NCBI GenBank assembly: GCA_027486835.1 | Contig: JAIXOJ010000036.1 | Coordinates: 1-64,000 of the forward strand | DNA length: 64,000 bases | Direction of reading: 5' to 3' | Source: Chitinophagaceae bacterium | Lineage (GTDB): Bacteria > Bacteroidota > Bacteroidia > Chitinophagales > Chitinophagaceae | Part shown: one piece after another, positions 37,752 to 46,866 of the stretch | How positions within the stretch are numbered: the first letter of the stretch is position 1 | How the letters are laid out: every line of letters starts with the position of its first letter | Made by a program: the position numbers and the translations under genes | The notes under the pieces: generated by a model | Seen by the model: only the letters and a program-made list of their open reading frames with translations | The model's database searches: none | Told to the model about the DNA's origin: nothing

Positions 37752-38194
37752 GGTAATAATATACTTGGGTTTTGCGCAAATAAACAAAAGCAGCCATTGA
37801 AAGTAGATGAAAAAATGCAAATGCTATCAGCTTTCGCAAATGCGGGTAGCACTCTAATATCCCAATTAGGGTACTCGATTCAATTATTTCAACAGTAAAA
37901 AGAGTGTTTTACCCCGTAAGCATATCGCCGATATAACTAGAGGGTAGGATTAAATAGAACAAACAAAAAAGTCAAACAATTAGCAGGATTGAGCCAATTG
38001 ACGGTTCGCATATCAGTAAAGATGACAACCTTAATCTTTAAAAATTCAAGTAAGTTCTTTAAGCAAAAAATTGGTAAGCTCAAACACCCAATACGAAAAC
38101 AACACTCAACACTAAAAAAACCAACCCTTAGCTCACAAATACAAGCCATAAAACATTAATAACTAACCCTTAATCACTAACCACTAACAACTAA
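37752..38194. other. Intergenic region
   Basis: About 440 bp without recognisable gene or structure between lptC and coaX. It presumably holds the lptC-murI promoter. Confidence 0.4.
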
Positions 38195-38923
38195 TCACCG
38201 TGTATTTAGTCTGCAAATCACTTCAAGACCCTGATATAGTAGATTAGGGTCGGCAATTAATTGGTTGCGTAAATGAGGGAAAAAAAACGACATATCGCCT
38301 CCTGTAAGTAACACTTGCAAGTGATGATATTTTTCTTTAAATGCATCAATAAAGCCATCTATTTCCTTACTCATGCCCAAGATAACCCCACTTTGCAGGT
38401 TGGTGTTCGTATCATAACCAATCAACGGAAAGTCATGCTGTGCAGGAACCAAGGGCAATAACGCAGTTTGCTCGTGCATGGCCTTAAACCTCATTTGTAA
38501 ACCAGGCGAAATGCTTCCTCCTAAAAATTGGTGGTATTTATCAGTAAAATTATAAGTGATGCAAGTGCCTAAACCAATCGATAAACAATGCAAATGCGGG
38601 AATCGATCCGTTGCAGCAGCACAAATGGCCAATCGATCAGCACCAATAGTGGAAGGTTTGCCAACAGGCGTGCTGAAAGGCAACTGGCTTAGGTGATTTA
38701 ATCGATGAAATTGCGTGTGCTTTTGCAGTAACTCCTCCAAAGCAACATCATGGTTAATGACCGATGAAAGTATGGAATGCGTTGGTTGAAAAGTATCAAT
38801 GATGCCTTGTAAATCCGAAAGTAAATCCGAAGAAAGCACTCTAAGTTCTATCAAATGCTGGTCATGAAAAACGGCGCACTTCAAGCGAGTATTTCCGAAA
38901 TCAAGGCAAAGTGTTACCCTCAT
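38195..38923 (-). CDS. coaX: Type III pantothenate kinase
   Basis: A 242-aa cytosolic kinase for the first step of coenzyme A synthesis, of the type that needs a monovalent cation and is not feedback inhibited by CoA. The phosphate loop LDFGNTRLK (7-15), IGADRLA with the catalytic D96, SIGLGTCITYNF and the GGSISPGLQMRFKAMHEQTA block are intact, and the C-terminal LLTGGD motif is present. Start ATG 38923 directly precedes the first strand. It is divergent from ribE, 173 bp away. Confidence 0.95.
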   Translation of the reverse strand: MRVTLCLDFGNTRLKCAVFHDQHLIELRVLSSDLLSDLQGIIDTFQPTHSILSSVINHDVALEELLQKHTQFHRLNHLSQLPFSTPVGKPSTIGADRLAICAAATDRFPHLHCLSIGLGTCITYNFTDKYHQFLGGSISPGLQMRFKAMHEQTALLPLVPAQHDFPLIGYDTNTNLQSGVILGMSKEIDGFIDAFKEKYHHLQVLLTGGDMSFFFPHLRNQLIADPNLLYQGLEVICRLNTR

Positions 38924-39096
38924 AAAACATAAAAGTTAAAAACGGCTAAAATACAGGTGAATAATGCTAATGCTGGAAATTAGCAGGCAGGGATAGATAA
39001 AAAAGGAATGGATATCGTGGGTAAACAAGCACTGTCAACCATGAAATCCGATATTCTTTTCCAATAGCACATTAAATTCAAGAATAAATTGCGCCC

Positions 39097-39693
39097 ATGT
39101 TTACAGGAATAATAGAGAGTTTAGGTATAGTGGAAAGCATAGAAAAGGAAGGAAGCAATATTTCTTTTTGGGTAAAATCCTCCATTTCAAATGAGTTGAA
39201 AATAGATCAAAGTGTAAGCCATAATGGGGTTTGCTTAACAGTAGTAGCATTGCAAGAAAACAGCCATAGAGTAACGGCCATAGAAGAAACCCTCCGCAAA
39301 ACCAATTTACAAGAATGGCAGGAAGGTACATTGGTCAATTTAGAAAGATGTATGGTACTAAATGGCCGTTTAGATGGTCATATTGTACAAGGCCACGCCG
39401 ACACCACCGCAGTCTGTATCCATCAAAAAACCTTAGCAGGCAGTTGGGAATTCACCTTTCAGTTTCCCGAAAAATTTGCAGCATTGCTTATTGAAAAAGG
39501 TTCCGTTACGGTAAATGGAATAAGTCTTACTTGTTTTAATATCACCAATAATCAATTCTCTGTAGCCATTATTCCCTACACATTTCAGCACACTAACCTA
39601 CAAGCAGTAGCGCAATCGCATCTAGTCAATATTGAATTTGACATGATTGGCAAGTACATCAATCGTTTCAATCAATTGCAACAGCATTCATGA
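39097..39693 (+). CDS. ribE: Riboflavin synthase alpha subunit
   Basis: A 198-aa enzyme that dismutates two 6,7-dimethyl-8-ribityllumazine molecules to riboflavin. It has two lumazine-binding repeats: MFTGIIESLGIVESI with VSHNGVCLTVV in the first, and GHIVQGHADTTA with GSVTVNGISLTCF in the second. Length is typical. Its stop overlaps the next gene by 4 bp (ATGA), which implies co-translation with the membrane protein downstream, an unusual partner for ribE. Confidence 0.96.
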   Translation: MFTGIIESLGIVESIEKEGSNISFWVKSSISNELKIDQSVSHNGVCLTVVALQENSHRVTAIEETLRKTNLQEWQEGTLVNLERCMVLNGRLDGHIVQGHADTTAVCIHQKTLAGSWEFTFQFPEKFAALLIEKGSVTVNGISLTCFNITNNQFSVAIIPYTFQHTNLQAVAQSHLVNIEFDMIGKYINRFNQLQQHS

Positions 39694-41174
39694 AACCATA
39701 CCTAAAGTCTGAATTGATTACCACCCTGTCTAAGTGGACGCTTAGTTTGGTGGTAATGGCATTTTTAGGAGCAATGGCCGCACTCGGATTTTTTGCTCAC
39801 CCCAATACGGATGACTACACCCTCGGTATCAACCTTCGGGAACATGGTTTTTGGGAATACCAGCACTATATCTATCTACACTGGGGAGGAAGGTATTTTT
39901 CTAACCTAATGGGGGCAATGTTTGGCAGTAATGGCTTTTTATTCAAACATTATTTCGTCCACACCACACTACTAATACTTACTACCATAGGGGGATTGTA
40001 TGTGCTACTCTCCACTGCCAATATTTATTTGTTACAGAAGGCATTCAAATGGCACCAGCTTTTACTGTCGAGCATGGTTGGAACAATACTCTGTTTTAGT
40101 TGTTATCCCGAAGCTTCCACCGCCTATTATTGGTTCAGCAGTGCCATCACCTATCAACTATCTTTCGGATTATGGTGCCTTGCCGTTTCTTACACGCTAC
40201 GTGCCATTCATGAGAGCAACGGCTATAAACAACTATTCAGCACTTGCTTGGCTACCATATTCATTGTTAGCGTAAACGGCACCAACGAAGTAGCAGCAAT
40301 AGCCTTAGGCATTACATTGATACTATTACTCCTAATCAATTTCAAGAAATTAAAGCAGTTTAAATTATTAGTCATAACGATTCTCGTCGTTTATGGAGCT
40401 AGCTTTTTGGTAGAAGTATTAGCACCTGGCAATGCAGAGCGATTAACCTACCTCGGGGAAAGAAAGTCGATTATGGTGTTATTTGCCATTACAATCATTA
40501 GAATAGCGTATTTCTTTTGGAACATATTCCAATCTGCTCTTTTTTGGATTAGCCTATTGGCAATGATTCAGCTAGGGTTCAATTACCACCACAAACTGAC
40601 AAGTAGTGAAAATAATGCCTACACAATTCCGCGAATATTGTTTCTCTTCTTTTTTGCTTTGGTATTACTCACCATGCCAATTTTATTGGTATCAAATGGT
40701 TCTTTGCCTGAGCGAGCCACCAATTTAATCATAGCTTTTTCATCCATTACCCTTCTGGGTATCGGCTATTATGTTGGTTGTTTACTAAGAATTAAAATAG
40801 AGGTTCTCAAAAATATAAATGTAGTGCCACCTTATTTAATGTATGTGATAATCATAATTGGGGTACTCTGTAATAAAGGGGCTAAAGACATTTTTACATC
40901 GGCCTTCTCCGCTAAACTATTCCATCCCATCATGGTAGAACGGGAAAATCAACTTAAAAATGCACACTCAAAGACCATTTGTTTAGATACCTACGATGCC
41001 AATATGGATAAAAAGTACAAACAGCTATTCGGTCAATCTCAAAACGAAACAACCAAAAAGTGGATAATAGACAAGCCAATTCTTTTGTTTTTTTCCGACG
41101 AACTGCTTGATTCTGCAAGTACCACCACTTTGGAAAAGTACTATCAAACGCGCAAAATTTGTATCATTCAATAG
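39690..41174 (+). CDS. DUF6056-type polytopic membrane protein
   Basis: A 494-aa integral membrane protein with about eleven hydrophobic segments. Features are NTDDYTLGINLREHGFW after the first segment, HWGGRYFSN, AYYWFSSAITYQLSFG, VNGTNEVAAIALG and VLAPGNAERLTYL, a pattern I associate with the DUF6056 group of putative membrane glycosyltransferases or O-antigen-related proteins. A soluble C-terminal part of about 100 residues follows the last segment. It overlaps ribE by 4 bp but its nature fits the polysaccharide locus beginning 380 bp downstream. Enzymatic role is not known. Confidence 0.7.
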   Translation: MKPYLKSELITTLSKWTLSLVVMAFLGAMAALGFFAHPNTDDYTLGINLREHGFWEYQHYIYLHWGGRYFSNLMGAMFGSNGFLFKHYFVHTTLLILTTIGGLYVLLSTANIYLLQKAFKWHQLLLSSMVGTILCFSCYPEASTAYYWFSSAITYQLSFGLWCLAVSYTLRAIHESNGYKQLFSTCLATIFIVSVNGTNEVAAIALGITLILLLLINFKKLKQFKLLVITILVVYGASFLVEVLAPGNAERLTYLGERKSIMVLFAITIIRIAYFFWNIFQSALFWISLLAMIQLGFNYHHKLTSSENNAYTIPRILFLFFFALVLLTMPILLVSNGSLPERATNLIIAFSSITLLGIGYYVGCLLRIKIEVLKNINVVPPYLMYVIIIIGVLCNKGAKDIFTSAFSAKLFHPIMVERENQLKNAHSKTICLDTYDANMDKKYKQLFGQSQNETTKKWIIDKPILLFFSDELLDSASTTTLEKYYQTRKICIIQ

Positions 41175-41553
41175 CTTTGTTTTCACCCAAAAAAGCGTCT
41201 TCACCTAAGCCTGACTTCAACGTAAACGATGAAAGGTATTATTATAAACCACTAATAAATATACGAGTAGCATGTTCTAAAGGGTGTTTAACTAAACCCC
41301 GTATCCCTATATTTGCCACCTCACATAAATTTACAGCTAGTACAGGGTGTTAAGTCTTATGCAGATAAAAAGATTGGAAAAGTATCATAGTTTAAACCAA
41401 AGATTTAAGTTCTAGTACTTTTTTCTCTTTTAAAATTCTGCTTAGAATTTAATACCTTTTTTATTTTCTCCCTTCACTAAAATGGGAGTCAGGTGGCGAA
41501 GCCATGTATAAGTTAGTTGCTACGATAAGTAATATTTTTAGCTAATCATTAGA
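41175..41553. other. Leader of polysaccharide locus
   Basis: About 380 bp without gene. It is the likely promoter region for the wza-wzc part of the locus; I could not mark a confident promoter. Confidence 0.4.
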
Positions 41554-42330
41554 ATGAACATTTCAAAAGTCCTGTTGGTTGCCATTGTTGCAGTAACGCT
41601 CTGTTCCTGTAATTATCAAAAGAAACTTCATGAGATGTTATATTTTCATGACAAAATTGATAGTTCACATCGGATGGTGGCTGAATACACAGCCAGAGTA
41701 AAAGTTGATGACAGGTTGGCCATTCAAATAACAGCCCTAAACCCAGAGTCTGCATTACCTTATAATTCTGCTACTTCGACAGGTGCAAGTACAGTGGGTA
41801 GCACATCAGGGTATATCGTTGAGAAAAATGGAACAATACTTTACCCACAGTTAGGAAGAATTAAAGTAGAAGGGAAAACGCTTTTAGAAGTTAGAGATAC
41901 AATAATACAGATAGCAGCAAAATACTTGATGGATCCCGTTGTTACTGTACAATTCAGCAATGCAAGGATTTTGGTAATGGGTGAAGTTACTAAGCCAGGG
42001 TCGATTCCCATTCCAGATGGGAAATTAACCATTTTCGAAGCAATTACACTTTCTGGAGATATTCCCCCAACCGGTAGAAAAGATAATGTGCTAGTCATTC
42101 GTGAAGAAAATGGCATAAGAACTTTTAATAGAATTGATGTCAGGTCTAACGAAGTACTAAAGTCGCCCTACTTTTTTTTAAGACAAAATGACTTGATTTA
42201 TGTGGAAGTAAACGAACATAAAGCTAAAGAGATAGCCCAACGAAGTTTTATTGCAGATCTAGCACCAATAACGGCAATGACATCTGTATTCACCATATTG
42301 GTATTATTACTAAATTACTTTAGAAGATAA
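41554..42330 (+). CDS. Polysaccharide export outer membrane lipoprotein (Wza-like)
   Basis: A 258-aa lipoprotein (signal with lipobox VTLCSC, C19). It carries a Poly_export (PES) domain (VDDRLAIQITALNPESALP, SGYIVEKNGTILYPQLGRIK), then an SLBB-like domain (VMGEVTKPGSIPIPDG, LSGDIPPTGRKDNVLVIREE), and a single C-terminal hydrophobic helix before LNYFRR. It would form the outer-membrane exit channel for surface polysaccharide. It is followed 5 bp later by the Wzc-type kinase, the classical pairing. It is shorter than E. coli Wza, as usual in Bacteroidota. Confidence 0.93.
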   Translation: MNISKVLLVAIVAVTLCSCNYQKKLHEMLYFHDKIDSSHRMVAEYTARVKVDDRLAIQITALNPESALPYNSATSTGASTVGSTSGYIVEKNGTILYPQLGRIKVEGKTLLEVRDTIIQIAAKYLMDPVVTVQFSNARILVMGEVTKPGSIPIPDGKLTIFEAITLSGDIPPTGRKDNVLVIREENGIRTFNRIDVRSNEVLKSPYFFLRQNDLIYVEVNEHKAKEIAQRSFIADLAPITAMTSVFTILVLLLNYFRR

Positions 42331-42335
42331 TTATA

Positions 42336-44747
42336 ATGACATCTAATAATCTAGTAGTTACTCAAAACAAAAATGTGCTTCAGGACGTAGCGCCGCCAGC
42401 AAGGGTTTCTGGTAAAGAAATCGTTTACAAGTACATTGTTTTCTTGCCATTATTTATAGTATCCATAAGTATTGCCTTAGCAGTTGCTTATATTAATATT
42501 CGCTATAAAATTCCAATCTATAACTCTACCATTTCCATTTTGATTAAAGACGATAAGAGTGGAAAGGGTGGGGGGGATGATTTAATATTGGAAAATCTTA
42601 CTAGTTATAAAAAGAAAACAAATTTATCGAATGAGGTTGAACTGATAAAATCAGTATCCATGTTAAGTAGAGTAGTTAACATGCTGAATTTGAATTGGCA
42701 ATATTTTAATGAGGGTAATGTTAAGAAAACTGAAATTTACAAAGGTTCTTCCAAGTTGCGTGGAACTTGGATAGAATTATTAGACTCATCCGCTAGCGCT
42801 AATGTGATATTAGTTAAAAGATTGAACAGTGTTTACATTGAGTTTGGTCCTAATCGGTATAAAAAGGTATTAAATGGCGACATAGTTGATTTTCCTTTCG
42901 GAAAAATGCGTATTTTTTTTGATGTCAACGAAATGAATAAGGACAGCAAATATTACATAACATATCAACCGACGAACAACGTAGCTGGAATTATTGTAGG
43001 CGCATTGAGTATTAAACAATTAAGCAAAGAAACAACCATATTGAAAATTGGGATTGACTTAGAGGTTCCACAAAAAGGACGCGATATTCTTAATGCTTTA
43101 GTGAATGTCTATAATAATGTAAATGTTGAAGATAAAAACAGGATTGTTGAAAATACGATTCGATTTATTGATGAGCGTTTAACTGTACTTTCCGATGACT
43201 TGAGTTCTATTGAAGGACAACTGCAAGATTTTAAACAAAAGCATGGTATTATTGATATCGAAACACAAAGTGCAGCTGAGTTTACAAGGGTAAATGGATA
43301 TGAAACTCAGATTTCAGAAAATGAGGTTCAAGAGGAGATGATTAGTTTAGTGAAAGATTATGTATTGAAACCGCAAAGTAAATATACATTAGTTCCTTCC
43401 ACCCTTGGATTACAAGATCTCACATTAACTGCTTTAGTAACTGAATTTAATGATTTGCAATTGAAAAGGGAAGAAAAGCTCAAATCCATTCCACTTCAAA
43501 ATCCAATCATCAAAACCTTAGAAAATCAAATTGAGAAAGTAAGGAAAAGTATTTTAGAAGATATTACAAACTTAGAGAAGCGAGTAAAACTTGTACAAAA
43601 GGGTACTAAAAATACTTACGGGCTAGCATTGGAAAAATTAAAAGCCTACCCACTATTGCAAAGAGAACTGTTAGAGATATTAAGACAACAAGGAATTAAG
43701 GAGAAGTTGTATTTGTTCTTATTGCAAAAAAGAGAGGAGTCGGAAATTACTAGAGCATCTACAATTGGAAATTCACTGCCAATTGATCCAGCAGTAAGTG
43801 GAGGTCAGGTAAGTCCTGATGTTTCGGGTATTTATAAAAATTCATTAATTATTGGGTTTTTAATTCCAGTATTATTTATATATTTAATTGACCTATTAAA
43901 TGATAAAATAGTAGTAAGAAACGATATAGCTAGAGCTACTTCAGCGCCAATAATTGGAGAAGTTGCCCATCATAGTAGTCAAAATAGGGTGTTGGTTGTA
44001 AGTAATAAAGATAGAAGTGTTCTTGCTGAACAATTTAGAATTCTAAGAACTAACATCGGGTTTCTACTTGGGCCGAATATTAAGTCTCCTGTTCTACTAG
44101 TAACATCTAGTATTGCTGGTGAGGGTAAAACATTTTGCTCCATGAACTTAGCCGCGGTATTTGGAATTGCAGGAAAAAAAACAGTAATTCTTGAGTTGGA
44201 TTTGCGTAAACCTAAAATTGCAAAATCCTTGGGAATGATTAATGAAAAAGGAATTACTCATTTTATGTCCGGTCAAGTGAGTGCCGAATCGCTTCCAATA
44301 CCTATTCCAAATACTGATAATTTGTACATCGTTCCCGCAGGAATAATACCTCCAAATCCATCTGAAATGATCATGGATGTAAGAATGAATGAGTTTATCA
44401 CGTATTTAAAGACACGCTTTGAAGTAATCATTATTGACTCTGCCCCAGTTGGATTGGTTAGTGATTCAAAAATAATTGCTCAATTAGCCGATGCAACTGT
44501 GTATATAGTTAGACAGCGATACACTGTAAAAAAACAATTACCATTTATCAATGAACTATATACACAAAGTTTATTGCCAAATATTGGTATTTTAGTGAAT
44601 GACGTTAAAATTGGAGGGGTTAATTCTTATTATGGATATGGTTATGGTTATGGCTATGGCTACAGTTATAACTATAGTTACAATTACCGATATGGAAATG
44701 ATAAGGTTACCCCTTGGTCTAAATTGAAATCGCTATTCAAAATATAA
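42336..44747 (+). CDS. Wzc-type polysaccharide co-polymerase/tyrosine autokinase
   Basis: An 803-aa inner-membrane protein. The N-terminal Wzz domain has a membrane helix (IVFLPLFIVSISIALAVAYI), then a long periplasmic coiled-coil part (about 260-470), a second helix (NSLIIGFLIPVLFIYLIDLL) and a cytoplasmic BY-kinase: Walker A SSIAGEGKTFCSMNLA (about 590-605), Walker A' VILELDLRKPKIA, Walker B VIIIDSAPVGLVSD. The tail is a dense tyrosine cluster (about residues 764-787) with a repeated Gly-Tyr pattern, the usual autophosphorylation site but unusually periodic. It controls chain length and export with the Wza-like protein. Confidence 0.93.
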   Translation: MTSNNLVVTQNKNVLQDVAPPARVSGKEIVYKYIVFLPLFIVSISIALAVAYINIRYKIPIYNSTISILIKDDKSGKGGGDDLILENLTSYKKKTNLSNEVELIKSVSMLSRVVNMLNLNWQYFNEGNVKKTEIYKGSSKLRGTWIELLDSSASANVILVKRLNSVYIEFGPNRYKKVLNGDIVDFPFGKMRIFFDVNEMNKDSKYYITYQPTNNVAGIIVGALSIKQLSKETTILKIGIDLEVPQKGRDILNALVNVYNNVNVEDKNRIVENTIRFIDERLTVLSDDLSSIEGQLQDFKQKHGIIDIETQSAAEFTRVNGYETQISENEVQEEMISLVKDYVLKPQSKYTLVPSTLGLQDLTLTALVTEFNDLQLKREEKLKSIPLQNPIIKTLENQIEKVRKSILEDITNLEKRVKLVQKGTKNTYGLALEKLKAYPLLQRELLEILRQQGIKEKLYLFLLQKREESEITRASTIGNSLPIDPAVSGGQVSPDVSGIYKNSLIIGFLIPVLFIYLIDLLNDKIVVRNDIARATSAPIIGEVAHHSSQNRVLVVSNKDRSVLAEQFRILRTNIGFLLGPNIKSPVLLVTSSIAGEGKTFCSMNLAAVFGIAGKKTVILELDLRKPKIAKSLGMINEKGITHFMSGQVSAESLPIPIPNTDNLYIVPAGIIPPNPSEMIMDVRMNEFITYLKTRFEVIIIDSAPVGLVSDSKIIAQLADATVYIVRQRYTVKKQLPFINELYTQSLLPNIGILVNDVKIGGVNSYYGYGYGYGYGYSYNYSYNYRYGNDKVTPWSKLKSLFKI

Positions 44748-44847
44748 ATTAGTTTATTATTTTCTATTTTTTTGATTAAAAAAATAATAATTTAAGTAAT
44801 TCATCTTTTAGATTAAATATAGATTGCTACATTATAAGTAAAAATCA

Positions 44848-45957
44848 TTGAAAAAAATTTGTTTTTATAACCTAGACGCATTTGCGACTACTGGCGGAAT
44901 CGAGAAATTTAATCGTGCTTTACTTTTTGCACTAAACAAATTTGGTGATGATAAATATATGGACGTACATGCTGCTTCTATGTATGATAATAGTCCGAAT
45001 AATCAATATTTTCCTGAAAATAAGTACAGATATTATTCAAAAAATAAAATTTTCTTTGTTTTAAATGAATTGTTGCATGCTTATCAATATGACGTCATTA
45101 TTCTTGGGCATATAAATCTGTCTTTGTTTGGATTGTTAGTACATTATATTTTTCCCCCCAAAAAAATATTCTTGATTGCACATGGCATAGAGATATGGAA
45201 AAAACAGGTCGGTGTAAAAGCAAAAATGCTAGAAAAAGCTTATCAGATTCTAGCAGTCAGCCAATATACGAAAAAAAGAATTGTTGAAATAAACAATATT
45301 TGCGATGAAAAGGTAAAAATATTTTATAATACAATTGATCCTTATTTTAAATTTCCTAGTTCTTTTGTTAAACCTATCAAACTGTTAAACAAGCATAACA
45401 TTGCACTCAATTCAAAAATTGTATTTTCTTTAGCCCGTCTAAAATATACTGAAAAGTACAAAGGGTACGACCGAATAATTGAAATATTGCCTACTCTTTT
45501 ACACCAATTCCCTAATTTAGTGTACATTTTAGCTGGAAAATCAGATGATTTTGAAATGAGCCGCTTACAAGGTTTAATTAACAAACATGGTGTAAGTAAA
45601 CATGTTCTATTCTTAGGGTACATTCCAGATGAAGAAATAGTTGATTATTACCAACTTGCAGATTGCTTTGTAATGCCGAGTCAAAAAGAAGGATTTGGTA
45701 TAGTATTTATTGAAGCAATGGCTTGTGGATTACCTGTAATTGCTGGAAATAAAGATGGTAGTGTGGATGCGCTTGATGGAGGGAATTTTGGTACACTTGT
45801 AAATCCCGATAGTAATTCTGATATTCTTCAAGCAATCTTAAAAATTCTGGGTTCGTCAGATCCTCAAAGATCAGGAATTAAGTTGCAAAAAAACGTAATT
45901 GATAAATTCGGATTTAACCGTTTTTATGAAAACTTAAATATTTTGGTAAATGAATGA
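44848..45957 (+). CDS. Glycosyltransferase family 4
   Basis: A 369-aa GT-B glycosyltransferase, retaining. Marks are the N-terminal loop TTGGIEKFNRAL, VSQYTKKRIVEI, the start of the donor domain FSLARLKYTEKYKGYDRII, and the EX7E motif in KEGFGIVFIEAMACG. The start is TTG 44848 (read as MKKICFYN), since it falls exactly at the first beta strand and no better ATG exists. Its stop overlaps the permease gene by 8 bp. Sugar specificity is unknown. Confidence 0.88.
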   Translation: MKKICFYNLDAFATTGGIEKFNRALLFALNKFGDDKYMDVHAASMYDNSPNNQYFPENKYRYYSKNKIFFVLNELLHAYQYDVIILGHINLSLFGLLVHYIFPPKKIFLIAHGIEIWKKQVGVKAKMLEKAYQILAVSQYTKKRIVEINNICDEKVKIFYNTIDPYFKFPSSFVKPIKLLNKHNIALNSKIVFSLARLKYTEKYKGYDRIIEILPTLLHQFPNLVYILAGKSDDFEMSRLQGLINKHGVSKHVLFLGYIPDEEIVDYYQLADCFVMPSQKEGFGIVFIEAMACGLPVIAGNKDGSVDALDGGNFGTLVNPDSNSDILQAILKILGSSDPQRSGIKLQKNVIDKFGFNRFYENLNILVNE

Positions 45958-46810
45958 TTCGTATAATATTTCGGAGTGGGATTTAGAAATAAAGCCACAT
46001 GATTCTTTATTAAATTTACATTTAAATGACGTTTGGAATTATAGAGATTTGTTAGGATTATTGGTTAGAAGAGATTTTGTTTCATTTTATAAGCAGACTA
46101 TTTTTGGTCCAATATGGTTTTTTATACAACCCATATTTACAACACTAATTTTCACAATCATTTTCAATAAATTAGCTAATATTTCAACGGGTGATGTACC
46201 AGCTCCCTTGTTTTACTTGTCAGGAACTATTGCTTGGAATTATTTTGCAGACTGTTTAAACAAAACATCGACAGTTTTTAGAGATAACGCTAATATTTTT
46301 GGAAAAGTTTACTTCCCAAGATTGATTATGCCTTTAAGCATAGTTGTTTCTAACTTGGTAAAGTTTGGTGTTCAGTTTTTATTGTTTTTTTTACTGATGT
46401 TCTATTACAATGTAATTGAAGGTATCAGAGTAATGCCTAACATTTTTATTCTTTTATTTCCAGTAATCATAATATTAATGGCTCTCTTAGGACTTGGGGT
46501 TGGTCTTATCATTACAGCATTAACAACTAAATACCGAGATCTTACTTTCTTGGTAACATTTGGAGTTCAATTGTTGATGTATGCTACTCCGGTCATATAT
46601 CCACTTGCAGCAGCACCTAAGAAATATCAGCTTATAATATCATGTAATCCGCTCAGTGGTTTAATTGAAACATTTAGATATGGTTTTACAAATAAAGGTG
46701 AGTTTTTTTCTTCCGCATTCATATTTAGTGTGGTTACCTCTATAGTACTCTTTTTATTTGGATTGGTTGTATTTAATAGAGTTGAAAAAGATTTTGTAGA
46801 CACAGTATAA
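45950..46810 (+). CDS. Polysaccharide ABC transporter permease (Wzm-type)
   Basis: A 286-aa ABC-2 type permease with six hydrophobic segments. Typical features are LLGLLVRRDFVSFYKQTIFGP at the N-terminus, GPIWFFIQPIFTTLIF, and NPLSGLIETFRYGF before the last helices. It pairs with the ATPase 56 bp downstream to move a completed, lipid-linked glycan across the inner membrane. It overlaps the GT4 gene before it by 8 bp. Confidence 0.93.
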   Translation: MNDSYNISEWDLEIKPHDSLLNLHLNDVWNYRDLLGLLVRRDFVSFYKQTIFGPIWFFIQPIFTTLIFTIIFNKLANISTGDVPAPLFYLSGTIAWNYFADCLNKTSTVFRDNANIFGKVYFPRLIMPLSIVVSNLVKFGVQFLLFFLLMFYYNVIEGIRVMPNIFILLFPVIIILMALLGLGVGLIITALTTKYRDLTFLVTFGVQLLMYATPVIYPLAAAPKKYQLIISCNPLSGLIETFRYGFTNKGEFFSSAFIFSVVTSIVLFLFGLVVFNRVEKDFVDTV

Positions 46811-46866
46811 CCAACAAAGCATTTTTCAGCACACAATATTTAATATAATTAGTTAAGCATTTTCAA

